From positions 1 to 64,000 of the IMG/VR virus record IMGVR_UViG_3300030098_004828: a DNA stretch of 64,000 nucleotides; one strand, 5' to 3'. Within the stretch, counting starts at the first letter, position 1. The number at the start of each line of letters is the position of its first letter. This document shows, one piece after another, positions 1-6,889 of this stretch. The translations under genes were made by a program, and so were the position numbers. The notes beneath the pieces are model-generated. The model searched no databases. It had not been told where the DNA came from and worked only from the letters and a program-made list of their open reading frames with translations. The DNA comes from a virus.

Positions 1-705
1 CTTTAAACACATTGCATCTTTCAAAGAAGAACATATAACAAGATAAGGTTGATTATACTCTAATTGATCTATACCTTGAAGATGAGGTTTAACTTTTATG
101 AATTTAAACTTCTTATTCTTTGGTTGATAAATCTTATAGATATTATCATCTTTATCAAAATAACCATATATATAACTTTGAGCTAATAATCCCCCTATTG
201 TTCTTACTTCTCTTTTTTCATTACCTTCTTTAACCATACGGTAAAAATTAAGAGGTTTAACATTATATTTATTAAGAATATCTTCACCAATATTAAAACT
301 TAACCAAAATTCTGCATCCCAATTAAACCATTTTCTTGAATTTACATGTTCTACTTTAAATTTTGCTTCTGGTTTTATAGTAGATTGCGTATATTCACCT
401 TTATCTGTAATAAATTTATTATAATCTTGACCTATTTTAAATACTGCTTTAGAGTAGTCTATATTAAATAGTTCTTTAACTAAATCAATTTTATTACCAC
501 CTTTACCTGTTGAAAAATCTTTAAACTTATATTGACCTTTATCCACAAATACCCACATGCTTGGAGTTCTTTCAGTAGGATGAAATACAGATTTAATCTG
601 CACATTCTGTCCATTCAGTCTTTCTGGTAAATCCAGATAGAACTCAAACACCCACGTACTTGGAACTTTAGATCCATCTAATATGAGATTCTTTGTACTT
701 ATCAT
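1..705 (-). CDS. DnaG-type primase, 3' part missing (runs off the left edge)
   Basis: Likely makes RNA primers for phage DNA replication. I translated 235 codons from an ATG at 705 with no stop before base 1, so the C-terminal part is outside the window. The N-terminal third resembles the core of a DnaG zinc-binding domain (FHPTERTPSMWVF, then DFSTGKGGNKIDLV) but lacks the Cys/His ligands of the CHC2 finger. The last visible residues, LVICSSLKDAMCLK, look like the first TOPRIM strand and turn with Ser in place of the usual Glu (compare VEGxxD). It is the most distal gene seen in the leftward replication block, after the SSB-like gene. Family assignment is fairly secure; activity cannot be judged without the rest of TOPRIM. 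Confidence 0.72.
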   Translation of the reverse strand, partial: MISTKNLILDGSKVPSTWVFEFYLDLPERLNGQNVQIKSVFHPTERTPSMWVFVDKGQYKFKDFSTGKGGNKIDLVKELFNIDYSKAVFKIGQDYNKFITDKGEYTQSTIKPEAKFKVEHVNSRKWFNWDAEFWLSFNIGEDILNKYNVKPLNFYRMVKEGNEKREVRTIGGLLAQSYIYGYFDKDDNIYKIYQPKNKKFKFIKVKPHLQGIDQLEYNQPYLVICSSLKDAMCLK

Positions 706-716
706 GCTTTTAAAAT

Positions 717-746
717 AATATAGGGACAAGTAAGTGCCCCTATATT
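717..746 (-). terminator. Hairpin between SSB-like gene and primase
   Basis: A perfect 9-bp inverted repeat (AATATAGGG / CCCTATATT) lies between the end of the SSB-like gene and the primase start. On the minus strand it is followed by an AT-rich stretch (ATTTTA), not a pure T run. It could be a partial terminator that lowers primase expression, or an mRNA-stabilising stem. Confidence 0.5.
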
Positions 747-790
747 GTTAACTTGATTGTATTGACTGTTATTATGCGGTATTCACTCCG

Positions 791-837
791 TTGCAGGACA
801 GCCAATACACCTCTTACTAGGTAATATTATCCTGCAA
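791..837 (-). other. Long-loop inverted repeat just after the SSB-like gene
   Basis: TTGCAGGA (791-798) and TCCTGCAA (830-837) are a perfect 8-bp inverted repeat with a 31-base loop, starting 3 bases beyond the stop of the SSB-like gene. With the hairpin at 717-746 it makes the 134-base gap between the two genes strongly structured. It could be a 3' end stem or a site for a DNA- or RNA-binding protein; nothing here decides which. Confidence 0.4.
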
Positions 838-839
838 AA

Positions 840-1562
840 TTATAATTCAAAATCAGAACCTGACCCTGAATCTGCTTTAAATGGTAATTCATCAGCACCA
901 TTTGGATTAACATCTTTTTTAACTAAAGCTTTAACATGCACAGCACGATCAAACTTAAGAAGTCTAGAGTTTTCTTTATCCAATGCTTCCATTGCAATAC
1001 CATCTTTAGATATACGTGGTAAATAAAGATCATTATTTACATAACCTTCTTTATTTTCCCATTCACGTCCACCTATACACATATTTATAAATTTAGAACC
1101 TTTTTGATTTTCAGTAAATAGATTATTACATTCTTTCATAAAATCTTCTATATTTTCTGCTTCAATAGAATCTAATCCATCTCTCATTTCTAATGTTTCA
1201 CCTAAAGTAATCATATTTTTTAAGATTTCTTGATCTCTTTGGATTTCTCTACCACTAGGTAATGTAGTGTCTTTAAATGGAAAAGGACTAATTCTTACTC
1301 TTCCAACTTGACCTTCATATCTACCAAGTGATTGATTATTATAATCTCTAAAGAAACCTTCAAAATCACCACCAACTGGTTCAGTTTCTACATGTAAATG
1401 TATATTGTATGAATCAGCATCATACGGGGTTTGATCTAATGTAATAGAATTAATCTTTACTTTATGATTTCCTGGATCTAATACAGGCTTTGTACGTCCG
1501 CTTCCTGCAGACATGTCTTTAGTATTCAACATAACTTTCTTTTTTAAATTTGTTTCACTCAT
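840..1562 (-). CDS. Probable single-stranded DNA-binding protein
   Basis: The 240-residue protein has a middle part that looks like a phage OB-fold SSB (PGNHKVKINSITL, then DADSYNIHLHVETEP). Its C-terminus is the signature feature: a Ser/Gly/Asp-rich linker ending in DSGSGSDFEL, resembling the acidic tail with a hydrophobic tip that SSBs use to recruit partner proteins. It is 5 bases downstream of a Sak4-like ATPase in the same transcription unit; Sak4-type annealases are known to work with a phage SSB, which supports the call. Start ATG at 1562. The OB fold is inferred from pattern and context, not proven. Confidence 0.6.
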   Translation of the reverse strand: MSETNLKKKVMLNTKDMSAGSGRTKPVLDPGNHKVKINSITLDQTPYDADSYNIHLHVETEPVGGDFEGFFRDYNNQSLGRYEGQVGRVRISPFPFKDTTLPSGREIQRDQEILKNMITLGETLEMRDGLDSIEAENIEDFMKECNNLFTENQKGSKFINMCIGGREWENKEGYVNNDLYLPRISKDGIAMEALDKENSRLLKFDRAVHVKALVKKDVNPNGADELPFKADSGSGSDFEL

Positions 1563-1567
1563 ATTAA

Positions 1568-2251
1568 TTAATTTTCATATTCAATAATTGCATTCTTAAC
1601 ACGTTGTAATGAATTTTCTATACGTGCATCATCAAACATACCGTCTGGTGATTTACAAGTATTTTCTCCATTATTAACTGTTTCAAATACATAACTTAAC
1701 TTATCATCTTCTCCTTTGACAACTTTGCCAAATAGAACTATAGAGAATAGACCTTCTAAAGTTAAAGCATTATCTATCATTTTACCTACAGTTTTTGCTT
1801 TTACTTTTCTATGTCCATTCACATCTGTTGATTCTTCAGAGTGTGTAAGGAAGAATATATATAAGTCATCTCTCATATCTTTAGGCATCTTAGCAACTTG
1901 TGCAAGATTCTTTGCAATAGAGGTAAACTTATCATAACCTTTCTCATCAGCTCTATCAAAGTATTCAAAACTGGACATATATTGCCAGTCATCAATTACT
2001 AGATTTTTTATATGAGGCATTTTATCATTAACATGCATCATGGCTTTCATAATTCCTGCAGCTGTGGCTGTAGCAGCCATATTACCATTAGGATTATCTT
2101 TACCAATCATTGTATAATTCTTTTTCCATCCTTTAAATGGTAAAGGTTTATTTGCAATGTTAATAATAAATGTCTCTTCAGGACGTAAATTCCTTATAGA
2201 CGTTGATTTACCTGACCCGGAGTCAGCTATAACTAAAACAGAATGTGCCAT
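1568..2251 (-). CDS. Sak4-like RecA-fold recombinase/annealase ATPase
   Basis: A 227-residue P-loop ATPase. Walker A is at the extreme N-terminus (ADSGSGKST, Lys15) and a Walker B-like strand follows (HIKNLVIDDWQYM). A Walker A within the first 20 residues, a length near 230 and an SSB gene next door are typical of the minimal RecA-core Sak4/AAA_24 proteins of phages, which promote single-strand annealing in recombination. The stop of the preceding 165-residue gene and this start share base 2251 region (ATG at 2251, TAATG-type junction), so translation is probably coupled. A generic phage nucleotide-binding protein is the alternative. Confidence 0.65.
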   Translation of the reverse strand: MAHSVLVIADSGSGKSTSIRNLRPEETFIINIANKPLPFKGWKKNYTMIGKDNPNGNMAATATAAGIMKAMMHVNDKMPHIKNLVIDDWQYMSSFEYFDRADEKGYDKFTSIAKNLAQVAKMPKDMRDDLYIFFLTHSEESTDVNGHRKVKAKTVGKMIDNALTLEGLFSIVLFGKVVKGEDDKLSYVFETVNNGENTCKSPDGMFDDARIENSLQRVKNAIIEYEN

Positions 2252-2748
2252 TATTTACTTAATTTTTGGTTTATACTTAATAATGCTCTTTCAATACCCA
2301 TAAGAACATCTACTATTTCTCTTTTTTCTGGATTTTTAATTAATTCTGGTTCTTTAATAGGTGATCTTCTACTAGTTACATCATTAATTACTTTTAATTC
2401 ACTTACAGGTACAATATGTCTTTCAAATCCTGAACTACTTGTTACTATTTCATATTCTTCAGCCCAATGAGCATTATGTTTTAATAAATATAATGTTCTT
2501 TTTGGATCTTCTGAATCATATTCTATACTAACAAATTCTGTGTAGATATCTCTACCTTTTTGTAGTTCACTAGGAAAGAAAGATACATGTAATTCATCTT
2601 TTCCTGATGGTCTATATGCCATCTTAGGTATATATAGAGCATTTATATTTGCGGAAGATTGGAAATAATCTTCATGCTCTTCTCTTAATTTTAATACTTT
2701 TGCTTTACGCTCTGCTGGAGTCATACTTTTATTTTTTGTTGTTACCAT
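2251..2748 (-). CDS. Hypothetical replication-module protein
   Basis: A 165-residue protein between the DnaB-type helicase and the Sak4-like ATPase genes. I do not recognise it. The N-terminal third is basic and helical (PAERKAKVLKLREEHEDYF). The middle looks like mixed strands (KDELHVSFFPSELQKGRDIYTEFVSIEYDSEDPKRTLYLLKHN is the general character, read in pieces). The C-terminus ends in an amphipathic helix (VDVLMGIERALLSINQKL). It may be a helicase partner or accessory factor, but only its position supports that. Start ATG at 2748, 3 bases after the helicase stop. Confidence 0.6.
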   Translation of the reverse strand: MVTTKNKSMTPAERKAKVLKLREEHEDYFQSSANINALYIPKMAYRPSGKDELHVSFFPSELQKGRDIYTEFVSIEYDSEDPKRTLYLLKHNAHWAEEYEIVTSSSGFERHIVPVSELKVINDVTSRRSPIKEPELIKNPEKREIVDVLMGIERALLSINQKLSK

Positions 2749-2751
2749 ATA

Positions 2752-3705
2752 TTATCTTCTTTGTTCTTGAGGTGGCGTATCCATCTCTATTATTTGCATT
2801 CTTTCAAACTGAGCTTTAAAGAAACTCATACGTGTATCACCATTTCTTGCTTTAAGGAAATGTAATACTAATGTTTTGTCATCTTCTATTATATATCTAT
2901 CAGGTCCATAATATCTAATCTTTTGTTTAGCAGGCCGGTTAATACCTATTAAAGTATCAGCATGTTGTAACATTGCATCTGAACCAAATATATCTGATTC
3001 TAATACATAATTACCATACTTACCGTTCTGTGCTCTGTCTGGATTATCTATATTTCTATTTAATTGTGATAAACATATAAACATACAAGGATATTTACGT
3101 TTCATCTCTGTAAAGAACTCACCTAATTCAAATAACATATCTAATCTGTTATTTTGATAAGGTGCTCTTTTAACAAGAATACTATGATCCAATGTGATAA
3201 TAGTTTTCTTTTGATGAGTATTCATATAAATATCAACTTGATCTCTCATTTGATTTACAGTCATTGGTGTAGTTATTTGATCTACAGGACTTTTGATTCT
3301 ATCTTTAGCATACATATGACATTTTTCAAATGTTTCTTTAGTGAGTTTCATTCCTGCACTACACAACTCTTTATAAGTTTTACCAGTTACCGAAGAAAAC
3401 TCTCTTAATGCTGTAGTTCTACCTACCATTTCAAAACTAAATTCTAATACTCTATAATCTTCTTCAGGATTAAGAATAAAAGACTCTCTAATTATTTGAT
3501 CTTTAATCAATGTTTTACCAGAACCAGGTCTTCCCCCAATTACAGTAAGAGTATTCCACTCTAATCCATCAGTTACTGCATCATTAAATTTAGGCCATGG
3601 AGTTTGTATAGATTTCTCTTTACCACTCTGCCTAGCAAGCATATATTTTAATGCATCATTAAAAGCTTGATATTGTCCGTCCCATGCTGGTTTAACTTTA
3701 CTCAT
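2752..3705 (-). CDS. DnaB-type (SF4) replicative helicase domain
   Basis: A 317-residue RecA-fold motor expected to unwind DNA at the phage replication fork. Walker A is GGRPGSGKT (Lys64). A Walker B-like strand reads KTIITLDHS, and the sensor-type motif ICLSQLNR is present. The C-terminal strand region FLKARNGDTRMSFF resembles the arginine-finger end of DnaB. Full DnaB has about 450 residues; here the N-terminal primase-interaction domain is missing, so this is a motor-only version. The start (ATG 3705) overlaps the stop of the upstream gene by 4 bases, and DnaA-like and primase genes lie in the same run. Confidence 0.82.
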   Translation of the reverse strand: MSKVKPAWDGQYQAFNDALKYMLARQSGKEKSIQTPWPKFNDAVTDGLEWNTLTVIGGRPGSGKTLIKDQIIRESFILNPEEDYRVLEFSFEMVGRTTALREFSSVTGKTYKELCSAGMKLTKETFEKCHMYAKDRIKSPVDQITTPMTVNQMRDQVDIYMNTHQKKTIITLDHSILVKRAPYQNNRLDMLFELGEFFTEMKRKYPCMFICLSQLNRNIDNPDRAQNGKYGNYVLESDIFGSDAMLQHADTLIGINRPAKQKIRYYGPDRYIIEDDKTLVLHFLKARNGDTRMSFFKAQFERMQIIEMDTPPQEQRR

Positions 3706-4298
3706 ACTACATTTTCTTTAAAATGATCTTTTTCTAATTCAGTTATACCATCACGAACCATGTCACAATAATCAGCTAATTCTGAATGTTTTACTTTATT
3801 TTTATCTGATTTACATATAAAGTATTGACTAGTTTTCATATACATATATTCTTTTTCTCTATATTCATTAACATACATAACAGTTGCATGCGCAACTTCA
3901 TCCCATGTATAATCATAAGTATCAAAGAACCATCTAAATGCATTTTCTAATGTCTTAACATTTTGTCTACCTGGTTTACCACTTGGTAATTTACCTGCAG
4001 GAAATGCTTCTCTATATATTTTAAGCATTTCTGGATAACCTTTGCCTAATAATTGAGTGCTAGTTCTTTTTTTTGCAATTCTAAATAAATTATCATATTT
4101 AGCACAAATTCTTTTACCTTTTGCACTTAATGTAAACTTTGGTTTTTTATATATCACCAACTCTAAATCAATTAGTTTTTGTGCCAATCCTTTCTTGTTA
4201 TCTAAAGGAAAAGAAATACTATTCTTTATCCCGTACAAGAGAAGTAATTGGTTCGGTGTAAGTTTGTCTTTTAATATCTTCTGGAACAGTTCTAACAT
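3702..4298 (-). CDS. Hypothetical protein between DnaA-like and DnaB-like genes
   Basis: I place the start at ATG 4298 (about 198 residues); an upstream extension begins only with TTG and has other ATGs at 4328 and 4325. Even so it overlaps the DnaA-like gene by 80 bases in another frame. The N-terminal part (KLTPNQLLLLYGIKN) looks like a winged-helix domain. A conserved-looking middle reads AFRWFFDTYDYTWDEV, and the tail AYxDMVRDG-like helix follows (ADYCDMVRDGITEL). Position suggests a helicase loader or initiation factor, which is inference only. Confidence 0.6.
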   Translation of the reverse strand: MLELFQKILKDKLTPNQLLLLYGIKNSISFPLDNKKGLAQKLIDLELVIYKKPKFTLSAKGKRICAKYDNLFRIAKKRTSTQLLGKGYPEMLKIYREAFPAGKLPSGKPGRQNVKTLENAFRWFFDTYDYTWDEVAHATVMYVNEYREKEYMYMKTSQYFICKSDKNKVKHSELADYCDMVRDGITELEKDHFKENVV

Positions 4299-4770
4299 AA
4301 TTTTTAATATTTTTTTTAAGTTCATCATAAGCTTCACAAAACATAGGATCTCCAATATCTAATAAACCTTTTGCTTGTCTAATACCATGTAATACACTTG
4401 CATGATGTTTATTAATATGATCACCTGTATATTGTAACGTAAAACCTATTTTATTACACATATAACAAAAGAGTTGTTTGAATATTACAAATTCTCTTTT
4501 TCTACACTCTTTTCCAAGAGTTCTCCATCCTTTAAATTCCGGATATAATGTACGCATTGTACCTAATACTAATTTTTCAAGTATTTCTATAGTTTTTATC
4601 TGATGTGCTTCTTTCATTGCAATTATCTCATCTTCCCATTGTTTTATATTAACAACTACATCAGATTTATCACTTAATAGTATATTTAAATTTTTACCAT
4701 ATTTAGATTCAAAATTAGTTTTAAACTCTTGAATTTCATTGGTCATTTCTAAAATATCTTCTTTGAACAT
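4219..4770 (-). CDS. DnaA domain IV-like DNA-binding protein (probable replication initiator)
   Basis: A 183-residue protein whose C-terminal half resembles domain IV of bacterial DnaA, the helix-turn-helix part that reads DnaA boxes. The run ECRKREFVIFKQLFCYMC matches the region before the signature, and GDHINKHHASVLHGIRQAK corresponds to the DnaA signature (GGRDHSTVxHAxRK-like). No AAA+ ATPase domain is present. It is the first gene of the distal leftward replication run and faces the palindrome at 4792-4819, which could be its own target. It may recruit the helicase to the phage origin; that role is inferred. Start ATG 4770. Confidence 0.6.
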   Translation of the reverse strand: MFKEDILEMTNEIQEFKTNFESKYGKNLNILLSDKSDVVVNIKQWEDEIIAMKEAHQIKTIEILEKLVLGTMRTLYPEFKGWRTLGKECRKREFVIFKQLFCYMCNKIGFTLQYTGDHINKHHASVLHGIRQAKGLLDIGDPMFCEAYDELKKNIKNYVRTVPEDIKRQTYTEPITSLVRDKE

Positions 4771-4841
4771 TGTTTGTTTTTTAAGGGTTTGTAAAGATAC
4801 TAAATTTATTGTATCTTTAAGTATAATTTAATATTAATATA
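4771..4841. promoter_or_regulatory. Divergent control region with a perfect 9-bp palindrome
   Basis: The 71 bases separate the leftward DnaA-like gene from the rightward gene at 4842. They contain TAAAGATAC (4792-4800) and its exact inverse GTATCTTTA (4811-4819), centred on a 10-base AT-rich spacer. The spacing of half sites (about two helical turns centre to centre) suits a dimeric repressor or activator. The downstream AT-rich bases could hold the promoter of the rightward gene. Confidence 0.55.
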
Positions 4842-5360
4842 ATGGCAAAAACACAGAAAAATAAAGATTTAATTACTGAGCATTTAACTCCTGAGCAAAA
4901 TAAAGAAGCATTAGATAATTTAAAACAATTACAAGATGGACAAATTGCTAAAGTTCCTTTTGATGCAATAATAAATGTACCTATATCAGGTGCTTTTAAA
5001 GTATGTCTTGAAGAAACATTATTATATGTTTTAGCTGATTTTTCACCTGAAGGCATGCTTCAAACTTTACACAGAATAAAGACAAATTTTGAAGGTATGA
5101 AACCTGGAGATTTGACTTTACATGATAAAGCAGTTTGGACATTATTAACTTTAATTAATGAATGTAATTATAGAGCTGCTGATCAAAAAAAGACAGCTAT
5201 TTATGAAGATCCTGAAGCAAAAGAGCTTGTTGCAGATCTAATAAATGGTGCTCCTGGTAGTGTTTCTGAAATTTTAAAAGAAACAGATAAAATTAGAGAA
5301 GAAAAATTTAAAGAAAAAGAACCTAAAAAAGAAGAATCTAACGAAGATTCAAACCAGTAA
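4842..5360 (+). CDS. Hypothetical acidic protein, lone rightward gene in the leftward block
   Basis: A 172-residue protein of unknown function. The N-terminal part has a helical stretch (LTPEQNKEALDNLKQLQDGQ), then a segment that looks folded (VPFDAIINVPISGAFKVCL, then ADFSPEGMLQTLHRI). The last 30 residues are a charged Lys/Glu tail. It is transcribed against all its neighbours, starts from the divergent palindrome region, and its 3' end overlaps the 3' end of the leftward NinB-like gene by 23 bases. The orientation suggests separate regulation, perhaps by the protein that binds the palindrome. Confidence 0.7.
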   Translation: MAKTQKNKDLITEHLTPEQNKEALDNLKQLQDGQIAKVPFDAIINVPISGAFKVCLEETLLYVLADFSPEGMLQTLHRIKTNFEGMKPGDLTLHDKAVWTLLTLINECNYRAADQKKTAIYEDPEAKELVADLINGAPGSVSEILKETDKIREEKFKEKEPKKEESNEDSNQ

Positions 5361-5721
5361 AATCCCCCATTTCTATTAGGGACTGTATCACCAAGTTTAA
5401 TTCTTGTTTGCTACAGTCCTTAAATGATTTACAGTATTCTTGTTTATCTCTAACAAAACATAATCCTGTTTTTCTTTTAGCTTCAAGTTTAATTTCTTGA
5501 AATGTATGACCAATGTTATTTGCCAAATCTCTGATCATAGCATGAACTTTTGCAAGTTGTGCATTAGTTCCGTCTTCTCCAGATACACTTACAAATATTT
5601 CTACTTTAGTATCTTCAGGTAATTCTTTAATCCAATCTTTGTATAAAGTACCTTTAGCTTTTATAGTGTGAACAAGTTCACCATCTTTTTTCTTTAATAT
5701 TGAAAAGAAATTATTTTTCAT
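5338..5721 (-). CDS. Possible NinB-like recombination protein
   Basis: A 127-residue protein. The middle segment TNAQLAKVHAMIRDLANNIG resembles the AQNxxxHxxLRDI-type core of phage NinB/Orf-family recombination mediators, preceded by strands with a charged loop (ELPEDTKVEIFVSVSG). Length is close to the roughly 140 residues of that family. It lies in a recombination-rich neighbourhood (Sak4-like, SSB-like). The 3' end overlaps a convergent gene by 23 bases. Its start at 5721 overlaps the stop of the upstream 49-residue gene as ATGA. The family call is tentative. Confidence 0.42.
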   Translation of the reverse strand: MKNNFFSILKKKDGELVHTIKAKGTLYKDWIKELPEDTKVEIFVSVSGEDGTNAQLAKVHAMIRDLANNIGHTFQEIKLEAKRKTGLCFVRDKQEYCKSFKDCSKQELNLVIQSLIEMGDFTGLNLR

Positions 5722-5867
5722 TTATTTTTTTTATCTATCCAATCACTTATTTGAGTGACAATATACATACCTATTGTAACTCCTAACATAAGAGACAATA
5801 CTATTGCTGTTTCTACCATGTTAATATTATTGTTATTATTATTACTATCATTAGAGGAAGAATCCAT
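5718..5867 (-). CDS. Small single-span membrane protein (49 residues)
   Basis: Translated by hand from ATG 5867 to TGA at 5718. It starts MDSSSNDS followed by six Asn, then a hydrophobic segment (TAIVLSLMLGVTIGMYIV) and a short charged end (DWIDKKNK). One membrane span with the polar N-terminus outside or inside is predicted. It overlaps the 38-residue gene upstream by 55 bases in another frame, and the NinB-like gene by ATGA. It may belong to a lysis or membrane-modifying set; function unknown. Confidence 0.5.
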   Translation of the reverse strand: MDSSSNDSNNNNNNINMVETAIVLSLMLGVTIGMYIVTQISDWIDKKNK

Positions 5868-5929
5868 TTGATATCTTTTTCAACATCTTTACATTCTTCC
5901 TCCCATTCTTTTAATTCTTCATCAGTCAT
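5813..5929 (-). CDS. Tiny tail-anchored membrane protein (38 residues)
   Basis: Translated by hand from ATG 5929 to TAG at 5813. The first 20 residues are highly charged (MTDEELKEWEEECKDVEKD) and the rest is one hydrophobic helix (WILPLMIVIIITIILTW), so it would be a C-tail-anchored membrane peptide. Its ATG overlaps the upstream stop as ATGA. It shares 55 bases with the next small membrane gene in a different frame, an arrangement seen in some phage lysis gene pairs; that comparison is only suggestive. Confidence 0.45.
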   Translation of the reverse strand: MTDEELKEWEEECKDVEKDIKWILPLMIVIIITIILTW

Positions 5930-6123
5930 ATTATTTCTTTTTGACGTTCATCATTAAGTTCATTAACAGCATCTATTTTACCAGTTAATGTTAACCATCT
6001 ATTTAGTTCTTTTCTTTTTGTCCAAATAGTAACAGATGCTTTATCTTCTTGTATAGCTTGAATAGCCCTTTGTAACTGATCCCAATCATTTTGAGATAAG
6101 GAATACTCTTCAAGTATTTTCAT
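5926..6123 (-). CDS. Hypothetical small helical protein (65 residues)
   Basis: A short, mostly helical, charged protein (for example SQNDWDQLQRAIQAIQEDKAS). I recognise no domain. Its start overlaps the end of the 85-residue gene upstream by 14 bases and its stop overlaps the next ATG, so it sits inside a tightly coupled run of small genes. Such genes in phage early regions are often host-takeover factors, but nothing specific shows that here. Confidence 0.55.
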   Translation of the reverse strand: MKILEEYSLSQNDWDQLQRAIQAIQEDKASVTIWTKRKELNRWLTLTGKIDAVNELNDERQKEII

Positions 6124-6367
6124 GATCCTCTGTTATTTCTTTTTCTATTTCATACATAACATCAGGACATAATTCATAGAAGAAATCAGCCATATCAACT
6201 TGTTCATCAGTTGATGTATTTATTTCTTCATTCCATAAATAAACAGCTATTACTTCTACAGTTGATCCTGTACCAGGATAATCATGTGTAGCTGGTTCAG
6301 CTGGTATATAAGTATATTCTATATCTAGATCCCATTCATTTATTTTCTTTGAATATGTCTTTTGCAT
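6110..6367 (-). CDS. Hypothetical small acidic protein (85 residues)
   Basis: An acidic protein with an N-terminal part that looks like strands (NEWDLDIEYTYIPAEPATHD) and a helical end (MADFFYELCPDVMYEIEKEI). No family recognised. It is part of the coupled small-gene run between 5.7 and 6.9 kb. Start ATG 6367, overlapping the end of the hand-called 39-residue ORF at 6336-6455. Confidence 0.55.
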   Translation of the reverse strand: MQKTYSKKINEWDLDIEYTYIPAEPATHDYPGTGSTVEVIAVYLWNEEINTSTDEQVDMADFFYELCPDVMYEIEKEITEDHENT

Positions 6368-6455
6368 TTTTCTTTTTTTTATTATCTATATTATTTTCTT
6401 TAAACCATATTTTCATAAATTCTTGTGGTGTTCCTTTAAAATCTCTAGTTATCAT
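6336..6455 (-). CDS. Possible 39-residue basic protein
   Basis: Hand translation from ATG 6455 to TGA 6336 gives a Lys/Asn-rich peptide starting MITRDFKGTPQEFMKIWF. It fills the gap between two accepted small genes, overlapping the upstream stop by 11 bases and the downstream start by 32 bases. The overlap pattern matches neighbouring genes. The length is too short to be sure, and AT-rich sequence yields such ORFs by chance. Confidence 0.35.
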   Translation of the reverse strand: MITRDFKGTPQEFMKIWFKENNIDNKKKKNAKDIFKENK

Positions 6456-6651
6456 TTCCAGATAAATTTCTTTCATTAATCCCATCTCTTTTAAATTTTT
6501 TTAACATTAAACGTGCAGGAATTACTTTAGTCATATTACATGATGAGCAACACCTTCCTTCTTTATTATATAGGGGCAACGGATTGTGTCCGTGCCCCTC
6601 ATATTTACTGTCACATAAGCAACAAGTTTTTTCATTATAACCTACTTTCAT
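6445..6651 (-). CDS. Small zinc-ribbon-like protein
   Basis: A 68-residue protein with two Cys pairs: CCLC near residues 10-13 and CCSSC near residues 34-38, separated by a short Pro-containing loop with His (HGHNPLPLYN). This spacing is typical of a zinc ribbon or a treble-clef knuckle. The end is basic (RLMLKKFKRDG). It could bind nucleic acid or a host protein. Its start overlaps the stop of the membrane/coiled-coil gene by 17 bases. Confidence 0.6.
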   Translation of the reverse strand: MKVGYNEKTCCLCDSKYEGHGHNPLPLYNKEGRCCSSCNMTKVIPARLMLKKFKRDGINERNLSGNDN

Positions 6652-6889
6652 TTTGACTTTGTGGGATATATTCTTTTTCTACTTCATTTCCTTTATAGTC
6701 TAAATTCAAAGGTGTTAATATATTTACATATATATAATCAATATATTCTTCTTGATTATCATTTATTTCCTTTAAAGATTCAATTTCTGCTTGAAAATCT
6801 TTATTTTGACTTTTTAAATTATTATTAAGTATAAATTGGCCTATAATTAAAATACCTGCAATTACATACCAAATTTTTTTTCTATTCAT
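6635..6889 (-). CDS. Membrane-anchored coiled-coil protein (spanin-like shape)
   Basis: An 84-residue protein with a short basic start, one N-terminal membrane helix (IWYVIAGILIIGQFILN) and then a coiled-coil-like charged helix (SQNKDFQAEIESLKEIND). This shape, an N-in anchor plus periplasmic coiled coil, resembles inner-membrane spanins, but many small phage proteins look alike and no outer-membrane lipoprotein partner was found nearby. It overlaps the SF2 helicase stop by 4 bases. Confidence 0.5.
   Translation of the reverse strand: MNRKKIWYVIAGILIIGQFILNNNLKSQNKDFQAEIESLKEINDNQEEYIDYIYVNILTPLNLDYKGNEVEKEYIPQSQNESRL

Noticed and set aside
1716-4362. Rightward ORFs opposite the replication genes (1716-1937, 2243-2470, 3154-3408, 4057-4362)
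   Set aside because: They lie wholly opposite genes with clear motifs and encode low-complexity hydrophobic peptides typical of antisense frames.
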